The position numbers and the translations under genes are program-made. Of a DNA stretch of 64,000 bases, positions 20,914-32,510 are shown piece after piece; the stretch's first letter is position 1, and every line of letters starts with the position of its first letter. Source of the stretch: Trissonchulus latispiculum (taxonomy: Eukaryota > Nematoda > Enoplea > Enoplida > Ironidae); NCBI GenBank assembly GCA_030248195.1, contig JASAND010020808.1:1-64000 (forward strand). Direction: 5' to 3'. The notes below the pieces were generated by a model. The model worked only from the letters and a program-made list of their open reading frames with translations, was not told where the DNA came from and did no database searches.

Positions 20914-21041
20914 GAGGATGCAAACAATATCAGTAGGACAGATACAGTCAAAACAGCCACAAGTCCACGGATCCCGGAGGATACGATGATATCAGTTAGA
21001 GAAATGAAAATCAAACGTGGACACCCAAAGTCAGACCAACC

Positions 21042-22748
21042 TTAATCACGTAACCGGTTTCGATGCTCCACCGGGGGCATCTTCTTCAGACGATTCATCA
21101 CACGCTGCTGTCGTTCCTGAGGGGTCAGATAGCGGGGGATCCAATTTCGGGAGGGAAGGAAAATTTCAAAGTTCTCTAGGGTTGGGGCTCCAGGGGTCAG
21201 ACGGGAAAGAACTGGGGGGACCGGAGGACCGAAATTCCCGGGAGGGTCGGTAGGAGGCAGGGAGGCAGGGACTGGGGGGACCGGAGGACCGGAACTGCCG
21301 GGAGGGTCGGGACCACTGTTATTGATGTTGTTGTTGTCGACAGAGTCCAAATGGATGCTAGTAAACCTGGACCCGGGGGGTGGGGATTTGTTGTGACGGA
21401 GAACGTGCTCCCAGTTGATTCCAAAAGGATGGTCAGAAAATAGTTGACTAATCCACCACTTTTCTTTCTTCTTCCGAGTAGTTTCGTCGTCAGAAAAATC
21501 CAATACAGTTACTAATAATTGATCTAATGTATGGGTATGGTTCCTGAAATCACACGAAAGAGGTTTACTAGCATCCATTTTTCGAATGTCACACCTGTGG
21601 TTGTTAAACCTGATGGAGAGAGGATTTCCGCTTTCTCCAACATATTGGGAGGGGCACCCCTTAATCTCCGCCAGATATACAGTCCCCTTGCTTGTACAGT
21701 CAAAATGGCCCTTCAGACGATATTCCAAGCCAGTTACAGAGCTCCTGATGCTAGTGCCGGTTTTGATAGAGGGGCAGAGAGCACATTTCCGCCTGCCGCA
21801 TCGAAAGGTTCCACTGGGCTCAGAATTAGCGATCCGTGGGGCTCTTTCTGGCACTGGCAATTTGGCCTTCACAAGCATGTTTCTAAGCTTAGGTGGGGGA
21901 CGCCAGAACAGATTCACTTTAAAGCTTAGACCATTCAGAAAATGTTCATGACTTCTTAGGATGGTTTTAACGTTTCTGAGGTCCGGATGGTATGGCAGGA
22001 CCAAGTAGAACGACTTTTCTTCAGGCTGTGTCCCAGGATCGAGTTTGGGGGTGAGTAGCTGGTCTCTATCTGCTGACAAAGCCCTTTCGATCCTCCGCTG
22101 AACTTTGCCTCTGGGATAGCCTCTTCTTACCAAGTCTTCTTTCAGCTGCCTACACCTGAGCCGGGCCGTGTCTGGATTTGAGCAGATACGGCAAATCCTC
22201 AAGGCCTGGCTATATGCAATTGGAAGCTTATGCTCTACAGGGTGGCAGGATTCGAAATGGAGATACTGTCTCGTGTCCGTGGGTTTCGTGAATAGGTCTG
22301 TTATAATTCTTCCATCCCGGATTTCTACTGAAACGTCTAGAAAGTTAACTTTGGTCTCACCCACGTCGACTTCCAAGTTGATGCTGGGGATAAGGCTATT
22401 CGCCAGCTGCAGAAATTCAGCTAGGTCATCTCGGGTGCCATCCCAAATAATGAAAATGTCATCGATGTAGCGCCACCAAACCAAGGGTTTGTTTGCCGCC
22501 AGCGAAAACAGCTTTTTCTCGAACCCATACCACATAAATATGTTAGCGTAACTCGGAGCCATTTTGGTTCCCATCGCTGTACCGTTCATCTGGGTATAAA
22601 ATTCGCCATCAAATTCGAATACGTTGTTGGTTAGAACAAGTTCGGCCATCCGAACTACCACATTTGTTGGATATTTTGGGTTCTCTCTACTCGAGAGGGC
22701 TTCGCTGCAGGCGGCTAGACCCAAATGGTGCGGAATATTGGTATACAG
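21042..22748 (-). pseudogene. 5'-truncated Penelope-like reverse transcriptase/endonuclease gene
   Basis: Open frame equal to about residues 410-977 of the intact protein at 17,980-20,913, so it keeps the catalytic YIDD motif and the whole nuclease but lacks the N-terminal half. There is no upstream ATG in the proper place; the frame runs out at the inversion junction near 22,748. Confidence 0.85.
21044..21095 (-). ncRNA. Candidate hammerhead fold (tandem copy)
   Basis: Same 52-nt sequence as 17,982-18,033, shifted by 3,062 bp. Confidence 0.45.
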
Positions 22749-22763
22749 ATGTGAGTAGTTCGG

Positions 22764-24371
22764 ATGGCCGAACTTGTTCTAACCAACAACGTATTCGAGT
22801 TTGATGGCGAATTTTACACCCAGATGAACGGTACAGCGATGGGAACCAAAATGGCTCCGAGTTACGCTAACATATTTATGTGGTATGGGTTCGAGAAAAA
22901 GCTGTTTTCGCTGGCGGCAAACAAACCCTTGGTTTGGTGGCGCTACATCGATGACATTTTCATTATTTGGGATGGCACCCGAGATGACCTAGCTGAATTT
23001 CTGCAGCTGGCGAATAGCCTTATCCCCAGCATCAACTTGGAAGTCGACGTGGGTGAGACCAAAGTTAACTTTCTAGACGTTTCAGTAGAAATCCGGGATG
23101 GAAGAATTATAACAGACCTATTCACGAAACCCACGGACACGAGACAGTATCTCCATTTCGAATCCTGCCACCCTGTAGAGCATAAGCTTCCAATTGCATA
23201 TAGCCAGGCCTTGAGGATTTGCCGTATCTGCTCAAATCCAGACACGGCCCGGCTCAGGTGTAGGCAGCTGAAAGAAGACTTGGTAAGAAGAGGCTATCCC
23301 AGAGGCAAAGTTCAGCGGAGGATCGAAAGGGCTTTGTCAGCAGATAGAGACCAGCTACTCACCCCCAAACTCGATCCTGGGACACAGCCTGAAGAAAAGT
23401 CGTTCTACTTGGTCCTGCCATACCATCCGGACCTCAGAAACGTTAAAACCATCCTAAGAAGTCATGAACATTTTCTGAATGGTCTAAGCTTTAAAGTGAA
23501 TCTGTTCTGGCGTCCCCCACCTAAGCTTAGAAACATGCTTGTGAAGGCCAAATTGCCAGTGCCAGAAAGAGCCCCACGGATCGCTAATTCTGAGCCCAGT
23601 GGAACCTTTCGATGCGGCAGGCGGAAATGTGCTCTCTGCCCCTCTATCAAAACCGGCACTAGCATCAGGAGCTCTGTAACTGGCTTGGAATATCGTCTGA
23701 AGGGCCATTTTGACTGTACAAGCAAGGGGACTGTATATCTGGCGGAGATTAAGGGGTGCCCCTCCCAATATGTTGGAGAAAGCGGAAATCCTCTCTCCAT
23801 CAGGTTTAACAACCACAGGTGTGACATTCGAAAAATGGATGCTAGTAAACCTCTTTCGTGTGATTTCAGGAACCATACCCATACATTAGATCAATTATTA
23901 GTAACTGTATTGGATTTTTCTGACGACGAAACTACTCGGAAGAAGAAAGAAAAGTGGTGGATTAGTCAACTATTTTCTGACCATCCTTTTGGAATCAACT
24001 GGGAGCACGTTCTCCGTCACAACAAATCCCCACCCCCCGGGTCCAGGTTTACTAGCATCCATTTGGACTCTGTCGACAACAACAACATCAATAACAGTGG
24101 TCCCGACCCTCCCGGCAGTTCCGGTCCTCCGGTCCCCCCAGTCCCTGCCTCCCTGCCTCCTACCGACCCTCCCGGGAATTTCGGTCCTCCGGTCCCCCCA
24201 GTTCTTTCCCGTCTGACCCCTGGAGCCCCAACCCTAGAGAACTTTGAAATTTTCCTTCCCTCCCGAAATTGGATCCCCCGCTATCTGACCCCTCAGGAAC
24301 GACAGCAGCGTGTGATGAATCGTCTGAAGAAGATGCCCCCGGTGGAGCATCGAAACCGGTTACGTGATTAA
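22764..24371 (+). pseudogene. Inverted, 5'-truncated Penelope-like reverse transcriptase/endonuclease gene
   Basis: A 535-codon frame matching residues 443-977 of the intact protein with no visible changes. It starts internally at an in-frame ATG (MAELVLTNN) and lacks the first catalytic Asp, so it cannot make a working reverse transcriptase, although the nuclease part is complete. Confidence 0.85.
24318..24369 (+). ncRNA. Candidate hammerhead fold (inverted copy)
   Basis: Plus-strand version: stem I strand 24,318-24,323, CTGAAGA 24,324-24,330, extra A 24,331, stem II 24,332-24,336 and 24,347-24,351, GAAA 24,352-24,355, ACCGGT 24,355-24,360, cleavage base T 24,361. Confidence 0.45.
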
Positions 24372-24478
24372 GGTTGGTCTGACTTTGGGTGTCCACGTTT
24401 GATTTTCATTTCTCTAACTGATATCATCGTATCCTCCGGGATCCGTGGACTTGTGGCTGTTTTGACTGTATCTGTCCT

Positions 24479-24830
24479 TTTAGCGATTTTTGGCAATTTT
24501 TACACAAAAAAACGTAAAAAATTGCAAATTTTTTTCCAAAAACTATGCCCCCCCCCCACTGCGGGTGACCCCCCCCCCATCGAGGGGGGGGGGGGCAACT
24601 TTGAGCCCCCCCCCCATATCGCCCCCCCCCATAAATTTTGGCCTAAAAATAAGCCAGAAGGCCATTGTTCATGGCCTCTACAGAACATTATACACGGAGC
24701 GTTATCTTAGGCTGGAAGGCCACTGTTCATGGCCTTTTCAGAACTTTTTACACGATGCGTTATCTTAGGCAGGAAGGCTATTTTAAAAGCCAACCAGCAC
24801 CGTAACCTTGGATATGCAGTTATATATACA
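24479..24830. other. G/C-run sequence and a 58-bp duplication
   Basis: 24,540-24,640 holds several long C or G runs. GGCCAYTGTTCATGGCC occurs twice, 58 bp apart (about 24,660 and 24,718), with similar following sequence. No gene. Confidence 0.5.
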
Positions 24831-25690
24831 TGACAAAAGTTGCTCTGCTCATTTTGGGCTTTCATTTAAAACCAAATTTGACAACTTGAAAATTTTGATT
24901 TTAGACCAATTAGGACCCCTTGCCAGGTCGCTAGAGACCAATTTGGAGGGGTCCTCCAATGAGATAAAATGTTCGCCTCACCAAGGGCTTTCATTTGATA
25001 CCAAACTTGAAAACTTTTCAAAAAACCGATTTCGGACCGGTCCGGACCCTGGTCAGGGCGCCACAGGCCGCTGGGTCCACTTTGGAGGGGTCCTCCGATG
25101 ACAAAAAATGTTCGCCTCACCAAGGGCTTTCATTTGATACCAGACTTGGCCACTTTTGGAAAAATCGATTTTTGGCCATTTTGGACCGGTCCGGACCCTG
25201 GTCAGGGCGCCACGGGCCGCTGGGTCCACTTTGGAGGGGTCCTCCAATGAAAAAAAATGTTCGCCTCACCACGGGCTTTCATTTGATACCAGACTTGACC
25301 ACTTTTGGAAAAATCGATTTTGGGCATTTTGGACCGGTCCGGACCCTGGTCAGGGCGCCACAGGCCGCTGGGTCCACTTTGGAGGGGTCCTCCAATGACA
25401 AAAAATGTTCGCCTCACCAAGGGCTTTCATTTGATACCAGACTTGGCCACTTTTGGAAAAATCGATTTTTGGCCATTTTGGACCGGTCCGTACCCTGGTC
25501 AGGGCGCCACAGGCCGCTGGGTCCACTTTGGAGGGGTCCTCCAATGACAAAAAATATTCGCCTCACCAAGGGCTTTCATCTGATACCAAATTTGGTCACT
25601 TTGGAAAAATCGATTTTTGGCCATTTTGGACCCGGTCCCCGGTCCGGACCCCTGGCCAGGGCGCCACAGGGGTCCGGGCGAAACCTACTA
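24831..25690. repeat. 149-bp tandem array
   Basis: TTCGCCTCACC recurs at about 24,972, 25,111, 25,260, 25,409 and 25,558, mostly 149 bp apart. Units contain GGGCTTTCATTTGATACCA and CCACTTTTGGAAAAATCGAT, clearly related to the 147-bp family (GGGCTTTCATTTGGTACCA, CCACTTTTGAAAA). The 232-codon frame across it is a repeat artefact. Confidence 0.9.
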
Positions 25691-26529
25691 TAGCCTATGC
25701 TGTAGTGCTCCCGCACCCCACCCCAAACCCCAAATAAGAGAGACCTGCTCACTGTAGATATTTCTGTAGAAGAGGTTAAAGTTGGAGTTGCGACACGGTA
25801 GGGCCCACCACCATCAGGGTGCCCCCCAGCCACATGGATAGGTCCTAGAGCGAAACTAATGGGCCATTTAGATTCACCATATAGGGGTTCCTATTCGAAT
25901 ACGAAACCTCAGCCCAGCAGCTCTTATGTATAGGGCTGCCTACTCCGTAGGCCCAGACCCCCCTTTTACACACTAACTTTTGACCCCTGGCCAGGGCGCC
26001 ACAAACCACCGAGCAGCACCATCTCACTTCCCGGAGCCCTTCACCCTTGGGCCATGCCACACGAGCCATATGAGAGCCCGGCTTCGCTCGCTGCGATCTA
26101 TTTCGTGGCTAGAATATTTTCGGACTTAGTTTTTTTCGGGGGCCACTTGGGGGGTCCCCACCGGGGGGGTGGGGCCATCTGGGGGGGTCCGGGAACCGCG
26201 GAAAGTAATTTCCCCGGAATTGAGGAACTTTTTGTACAAAAAAAACCTAAAATAGTATGGCTCTGAAGGGTCTTCCGACCTGCACCCCTGGGGGGGAAAA
26301 AATGGAGAGAAACGCGACCTGCGCGGGGGGCCAATTTTCATATCTCAAGATCCACCCGGCCGATCCGGCTGAAATTTTCACAGCATGTACCCCTGGCCAT
26401 AGGCTCTTCACACAAGAAGTTTCAGCCCGATCGGTCCACTCCTCCGCTGGCCCCAGGCCAAACAATGTCCAGATTATACACATTGCGTCAAATTTTCCCT
26501 ATTCTAGGGGGAGCGCTAACGCTAAGCTA
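25691..26529. other. Anonymous sequence
   Basis: CCTGGCCAGGGCGCCACA at about 25,985 is a fragment of the 149-bp unit. 26,130-26,200 and 26,290-26,300 have G runs. No convincing gene. Confidence 0.4.
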
Positions 26530-26729
26530 GCTTTATCGCTAAGTTGCGACCTAACTTACGTGTGATTTTGTAGCTTGTATATATATACAAGAAATAAAAA
26601 TGCTCCTAAAGAGCAAAGAAAGGAATATGAGTCAACATGGAACATGTAAAATGCTAAATATTGTCGGTTGTAAATTAAGAATAAGACAAGCATGTAAAAT
26701 GCTAATATGAGTCTGGTGAGGTTGGAAAG

Positions 26730-27145
26730 CTGGGTTTTCTCAAGGCGAAAAAAAGTGGGGGGGGGAAAGTGGGGGGATCCCCCCCACTAGTGGGGGGGGG
26801 GGAAGACCAAAAGTGGGGGGGGATCCAAAGTGACCTGAAAATGTCAAAAATGCAGTAAAAATAGCCTGTTTTCTACATATACTGCTATAACTATGCTGAA
26901 AAGTGCTCAAAAATTGAGTTTGAGTACCAAAATATGGTAACCATTTTTGACCAAAAAATTCCGGCGAAGCCGGAAAATTTTTGAAAATTTTGACCAATAT
27001 TCCTAAAAATTTGGCATTTTCTGGGTACCTTGTGGTGAGTGGGGTGGGGAAGCCCAAAAAAGTGGGGGGGGGCGAACGAGTGGGGGGGAACCCGAAAAGT
27101 GGGGGGGGGGGCCCCCCCCCCCACCCCCCACTAAAGAAAACCCAG
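26730..27145. mobile_element. G-run miniature element, CTGGGTTTTCT-end family, copy 2
   Basis: A 416-bp element flanked by GAAAG at 26,725-26,729 and 27,146-27,150. It sits at the same position as 14,729-15,147, so it was copied with unit U and did not insert independently. Confidence 0.85.
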
Positions 27146-27499
27146 GAAAGTGCAGAAGACAAATTTGTACACGCACCAATATGAGGGCGTGCCAAATAGA
27201 CTCATATTGGCATTATTAGTATTCTGAAGGCAAGTGATTTCGGTTATATATCACTCACGTAATGTCAGCACGACGCGACAGGGTAGTTTTAGGGTGGATG
27301 ACAGGATTCTGCGCAGGTTACGCACGTATATATATATGTCACGAAAGTTAACATCAGATTTAACTTTGAGTCTCTGAATACATGAGTGATATACAAGTAA
27401 CAAAAATGCTCCGCACAAAAGGGGATAATATGTGTGTTGGGCCTATGTCTGTCGTTTAAATTCCGGTTGAGAAAGCAAGTATATAAATCCGACACAGCA

Positions 27500-28555
27500 A
27501 GTTTGGGCGGGTGGTTCTATGGCGAAAGTTGTTCAGTTCGATGCGCGCCTTCATTTGACTCGAAATTTGACCACGTTTGAAAATTTTAATTTTTGACCCA
27601 AAATCACCTAAGTCCCCACCTCACCCCACCACAGCCCTCTACAGCCACTTTAGGTACGCACTTCTATGACAAAAGTTGCTCAGGTCGATGCGGGCTTTCA
27701 TTTGGTACCAAATTTGACCACTTTTGAAAATTTTAATTTTTGACCGAAAATCGCCTAAGTCCCCACCTCACCCCACCACAGCCCTCTACAGCCACTTTAG
27801 GTAGGCACTTCTATGACAAAAGTTGCTCAGGTCGATGCGGGCTTTCATTTGGTACCAAATTTGACCACTTTTGAAAACTTTCATTTTTGACCGAAAATCG
27901 CCTAAGTCCCCACCCCACTCCACCACAGCACTCTACAGCCACTTTGAGCATGCAGTTATATATATGACAAAAGTTGCTCAGCTCGCTTAGGGCTTTCATT
28001 TGGTACCAAATTTGACCACTTTTGAAAACTTTCATTTTTGACCGAAAATCGCCTAAGTCCCCACCCCACCCCACCACAGCACTCTACAGCCACTTTGAGC
28101 ATGCAGTTCTATGACAAAAGTTGCTCAGCTCGCTTAGGGCTTTCATTTGGTACCAAATTTGACCACTTTTGAAAACTTTCATTTTTGACCGAAAATCGCC
28201 TAAGTCCCCACCCCACCCCACCACAGCCCTCTACAGCCACTTTGAGCATGCAGTTCTATGACAAAAGTTGTATCGAGGGTTGGAAAATTTGACCACTTTT
28301 GAAAACTTTCTTTTTGCGAATCGGACCTCAGCCCCTCAGCCACTTTGAGCATGCAGTTCTATGACAAAAGTTGGCTTTCATTTGGTACCAAATTTGACCA
28401 CTTTTGAAAACTTTCATTTTTGACCGAAAATCTCCTAAGTCCCCACCCCACCCCACCACAGCACTCTACAGCCACTTTGAGCATGCAGTTCTATGACAAA
28501 AGTTGCTCAGCTCGCTTAGGGCTTTCATTTGGTACCAAATTTGACCACTTTTGAA
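27500..28555. repeat. 147-bp tandem array, unit U copy 2
   Basis: Same units as 15,500-16,460, with a 4-bp TATA gain near 27,960 and one rearranged, shortened unit at about 28,270-28,370. Confidence 0.85.
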
Positions 28556-28589
28556 AAATTTTATTTTCGACCTTGACACCCACCCGACT

Positions 28590-29010
28590 GACCCTTCAAA
28601 CGGCAAAGTGGAACCAGCCCAGCAAAATAGGTACGTCGGACGGCAAAACGGATACCGGGAATGAGCTGGGCACACCAGAAAACCCCTATAGACAAAGTTT
28701 TGAGAGGCCAGGTAGAGCCTACTATGGACCTCCAGGAAGCGGTTTCCGACTTGACCCTCCCGACGGCAAAGTGGAACCAGCCCAGCAAGATGGATGAGTC
28801 CTACGGCAAAAAGGACACCGGAAATGAGCTGGGCGCACCAGAAAACCCCTATAGACAAAGTTTTGAGAGGCCAGGTAAAGCCTACTATGGACCTCCAGGA
28901 AGCGGTTTCCGACTTGACCCTCCCGACGGCAAAGTGGAACCAGCCCAGCAAGATGGGTGGGTCTGACGGTAAAACTGACTGCGGGAATCGATTCTCCGTG
29001 CCAGAAAACC
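28590..29010 (+). repeat. 163-bp tandem repeat, diverged version
   Basis: AAAACCCCTATAGACAAAG recurs at 28,679 and 28,842 (163 bp). The sequence differs from the other arrays by many substitutions but keeps the same period. Confidence 0.75.
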
Positions 29011-29363
29011 ATTGTATGGAAGATTTCAGCCTTCAAAGTTGAATAGATAGCGAGAAATTTCGATTTTTCATTTTTCGAATTTTCGCCATCTTTGACGGGC
29101 CACTGTGGTCGCTAGGGAAGTGATAGAGAAACGCAACCTGGACCGTTAGTTAGTTCAATATATGTAATTTCTGAATATAAAAAGAAATCAACTCCAGCTC
29201 GTAACGTTCGACCTGAGCGACGACCACAAGAATGGTCACTTTTCGCTATGAGCCGACTTTGCGGCGCCACTGCGGCGCTGTGGCGCAGCTGCGGCGCAAA
29301 AAAAGTTGTGATTCTTAAATTCTTTAGAGGGTACTACTAGACCCCATAGCCCTTTAGGTCTGG

Positions 29364-29750
29364 CATTTTTTTAGTGGGGGGAGGGGGGGGGGGGGCCTCC
29401 CCACTTTTCGGAGCCCCCCCACTTTCGCCCCCCCCACTTTTCGGCAAGCCCCCACCCACTTTTTTGGGGGTCGTCCAAAAGTGTCAAAAAATTAGGTTTT
29501 TGAGGTCAAATTTTCAAACATTTTCTCAGTTTTTAGCTAATTTATGGACTTATAAGCTCATTTTAAGCTTAAAAACAGCGATTTTTTGCGTTTTTACCTT
29601 AAAAATGCTAATTTTTCGCTAAAAATTTCGGTATATTTTACATTTGGCTCGCCCCCCCCCCCACTTTTCGGAAGCCCCCCCCCCACTTCCCCCTCCCTAG
29701 GGGGGGGGGCGAAGCCCCCCCCACTTTCAAAAGCCTAAAAAAATGCTAGT
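29364..29750. mobile_element. Probable G-run miniature insertion
   Basis: Interrupts unit U between GGTCTGGC and GGCCCACCGCTGCAG relative to 12,795-12,815. Ends are roughly inverted (GCATTTTTTTAG and CTAAAAAAATGC). The interior has G/C runs and an AT core. I could not define a target duplication. Confidence 0.5.
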
Positions 29751-29814
29751 AGGTTGGCCCACCGCTGCAGATCACGTGAAAGCGGCGAACATTATGTACA
29801 ATACAACCATCAAA

Positions 29815-30012
29815 TAGGAGAAACCGGAAAAAAAAACATCGCCGCCATAACCGGTCCGGGGCGCAACTTTTTAACGGTAAGTGATACGGGGCTGAAACTT
29901 CACAGACATACTAAACTCGATGTGCTCTACAATTTGCGCATGAAATCTGCGCAGGATTTTGCGCAGCTTCTGCGCAGCTTATTTTACACTGTCTCCAGCC
30001 ACTTTTCACACA
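29815..30012 (+). repeat. TGCGCAG-rich end module, copy 6
   Basis: Same order as copies 3-5, with CTGTCTCCAGCCACTTTTCACA leading directly into an uninterrupted hairpin. Confidence 0.7.
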
Positions 30013-30046
30013 TATTATAGGGGTCGCTGCCGCGACCCCTATGATA
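30013..30046. other. Hairpin, stem 15 bp with one G-T pair, loop TGCC (hairpin type 3, empty site)
   Basis: TATTATAGGGGTCGC pairs with GCGACCCCTATGATA across TGCC (30,028-30,031). It is the uninterrupted form of the site that carries the CAGGGTA-end element at 1,555, 13,075 and 17,543. Confidence 0.8.
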
Positions 30047-30160
30047 CAAACGCTTATTAAAAATGTTATATATATATCCGTCCGTCGGCGCATTGTTGAC
30101 TAACAGCGGTTTAACAGTTTCGTAAGGAGAAAAGTTGACAATGTTGACCATGGTTGGGAT

Positions 30161-30594
30161 CATAGGTGTGGCTGGCGAAAAAAGTGGGGGTGGGGGTTTG
30201 AAAAAAAGTAGGGTGGGGGTTTGGCAAAAAAGGGGGAGGGGGGGTCGAGAAAGTCAATTTGGGGGGAGGGGTAAGAAAAATTTTAGTGGGGGGGGGTCGG
30301 CGAAAAATCGGTTTATCGCTAAAAAACTGAAAATTTTTCTCGATTTGCAGCAATTTTCAGCGATTTCTAAGATAATAAGGCGAACTTTAGCAATTTTTCG
30401 CTAATTTTTTGACAATTTTCGAATTTTTGGCTAAAAACTTGCAAAAATTCAGGTAGGGGGTTGAAAATTTTAGGGGGGGGGGTCGGCCGAAGGCCGATTT
30501 GGGGGGAGGGGTAGAAAAAATTTTTTAGGGGGGAGGGTCTGCGACCCCTCCATTTGGGGGGAGGGGTCCCCCCACCCCCCCTAACACACCTATG
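30161..30594. mobile_element. hAT-like miniature element, 8-bp target duplication
   Basis: A 434-bp element with ends CATAGGTGTG and CACACCTATG, flanked by GTTGGGAT at 30,153-30,160 and 30,595-30,602. The 8-bp duplication and CA-type ends fit the hAT class. The interior is G/T-rich on this strand with G runs; no transposase. Confidence 0.8.
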
Positions 30595-30699
30595 GTTGGG
30601 ATATCCATGTGACGTCAATAACGCTACTTATTCGTCTTAACTCCTGCGTAGAAATATATCCGTTAGAATTCCGCAATGGATGCATGCATTATTGTTTTT

Positions 30700-30849
30700 A
30701 AGGCATGCCAATATGAGTCTATTTGGCATGCACTCATATTGGTGCGTGTACAAACTTGTCTTCTGCACTTTCCAACCTCACCAGACTCATATTAGCATTT
30801 TACATGCTTGTCTTATTCTTAATTTACAACCGACAATATTTAGCATTTT
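30700..30849 (-). repeat. Foldback-type half element without its G-run insertion
   Basis: Minus-strand copy of 14,640-14,728 joined directly to 15,148-15,215, with a single CTTTC (30,778-30,782). It is cut by the satellite at about 30,850. Confidence 0.75.
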
Positions 30850-32510
30850 ATTTCAGATAAATTTCGGGATCAGGTGGGGTCCCCCATTCCTCAAATTTCA
30901 GCTTTGGAGGGGGTCTCTGGGTTCCCCCTGTGGGGTCCCCTAACCCGTTAACCCCAAATTTCAGATAAATTTTGAATAAAAAATTAGAACTCTCCCCCAA
31001 ATTTCGAATCCCCCTACCACCCGTTTCCCCCAAATATTAGGACTCCCCAACCCGTTAACCCCAAATTTCAGATAAATTTCGGATAAAAAATTTGAACCCT
31101 CCACCAAATTTCGAATCCCCCTACCACCCGTTTCCCCCTAATATTAGGACTCTCCCCAAATTTCAAATTCAGGTGGGGTCCCCCAACCCAAACACCCCCA
31201 ATCCGTTAACCCAAAATTTCAGATAATTTCGGATAGAAAAAATTAGGACTCTCCCCTAAATTTCTAATCCCCCTACCACGCCCCCCAACCCAAACACCAT
31301 CAACCCGTTAACCCCAAATTTCAGATAAATTTCGGATAGGGCAGTTTACCCCAAATTTCTGATTAATTTCGGGGGATCAGGTGGGGTCCCCCAATAATTT
31401 CAGATTAATTTCGGGGGATCAGGTGGGGTCCCCCAATTTAACCCAAACACCCCTAATTTCAAATAGATTTCGGATAAAAAAATTACGTAGGACTCTCCCC
31501 TAAATTTCTAATTCCCCTACCACCACTCGTTTCCCCCATCGACTCACTCACCCCCAAGTAAACGTACGGCAATTTCGGACAAAAAAATTTGGACTCTCCC
31601 CCAAATTTCGAATTCGGGTGGGCTCCCCCAACCAAACCCCCCCCCCCAACCCGTTAACCCCAAATTTCAGATAAATTTCGGATTTCGGATAGCGTTGTTA
31701 GCCCAAATTTCAGATTAATTTCGGGGGATCAGGTGGGGTCCCCCAATAATTTTACCACCCGTTTCCCCCAGATTTCAGATAAATTTCGGGATCACGTGGG
31801 GTCCCCCATTCCTCAAATTTCAGCTTTGGAGGGGCACACGTTTCCCCCCAAATATTAGGACTCTCCCCCAAATTTCAAATTCAGGTGGGGTCCCCCAACC
31901 CAAATCCCCCCAATCCGTTAATCCAAAATTTCAGATAATTTCGGATAGAAAAAATTAGGACTCTCCCCTAAATTTCTTATCCCCCTACCACGCCCCCCAA
32001 CCCAAACACCATCAATCAACCCGTTAACCCCAAATTTCAGAAAAATTTCGGATAGGGTAGTTTACCCCAAATTTCAGATTAATTTCGGGGGATCAGGTGG
32101 GGTCCCCCAATAATTTCAGATTAATTTCGGGGGATCAGGTGGGGTCCCCCAATTTAACCCAAACACCCCCCAACCCGTTAACCCCTAATTTCAAATAGAT
32201 TTCGGATAAAAAAATTCCCCTACCACCACTCGTTTCCCCCATCGACTCACCCCCAAGTAAACGTACGGCAATTTCGGATAAAAAAAATTTGGACTCTCCC
32301 CCTAATTTCGCATTCGGGTGGGCTCCCCCAACCAAACCCCCCCGGCCCCCCCAACCCGTTAACCCCAAATTTCAGATAAATTTCGGATTTCGGATAGGGT
32401 TGTTTACCCCAAATTTCACATTAATTTCGGGGGATCAGGTGGGGTCCCCCAATAATTTTACCACCCGTTTCCCCCAGATTTCAGAGTGTCCCCCAATAAT
32501 TTCAGATTAA
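30850..32510. repeat. C-rich satellite with a higher-order period near 715 bp
   Basis: Short words such as CAAATTTCAGATAAATTTCG, AGGTGGGGTCCCCCAA and CCCGTTAACCCC recur throughout. Long stretches repeat in order: about 31,150-31,800 matches 31,870-32,510 at an offset of about 715 bp. The plus strand is strongly C over G. No gene. Confidence 0.8.

Larger units (their letters stand above)
17933..20994 (-). mobile_element. Penelope-like element, full-length copy
   Basis: A 3,062-bp unit. The 3' end (GTTAGAGAAATGAAAATC, complement side) recurs 3,062 bp away at 20,995, where the next tandem copy begins. The overlap 17,933-19,686 versus 20,995-22,748 keeps a constant offset, so the two copies have no length differences. 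It contains one intact gene (17,980-20,913). Tandem copies with a truncated, inverted neighbour are the established layout of this retroelement class. Confidence 0.9.
20995..22748 (-). mobile_element. Penelope-like element, tandem 5'-truncated copy
   Basis: Same strand and directly upstream (in element sense) of the full-length copy, beginning with its 3' end at 20,995. The body stops inside the reverse-transcriptase region at TATACAG (22,748). It corresponds to 17,933-19,686 of the full copy. Confidence 0.9.
22755..24478 (+). mobile_element. Penelope-like element, inverted truncated copy
   Basis: Reverse complement of 20,935-22,658; both arms are 1,724 bp, so there are no length differences. 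The centre is a 96-bp spacer: the last 90 bp of the tandem copy plus ATGTGA. The right end includes about 62 bp of the next unit's 5' leader (TGATATCATCGTATCC to CTGTCCT), showing that the copied template was itself a tandem. Confidence 0.9.
26530..30027. repeat. Composite repeat unit U, copy 2
   Basis: Direct copy of 14,526-17,542. Close identity to about 28,550, then more divergence. It carries an extra G-run insertion at about 29,364-29,750 and ends in the intact hairpin instead of the G-run element. Confidence 0.8.

Noticed and set aside
24995..25693. 232-codon ORF
   Set aside because: Created by the 149-bp tandem array; the same DNA is open in several frames on both strands.
14526..30027. 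Direct repeats flanking the Penelope-like copies as long terminal repeats of a retrovirus-like element
   Set aside because: No TG..CA ends, primer-binding site or gag/protease genes; each copy is a mosaic of satellites and miniature elements.
30013..30046. Hairpin as a Helitron 3' end
   Set aside because: No CTRR end at the usual short distance and no Helitron 5' TC end or Rep/helicase gene.
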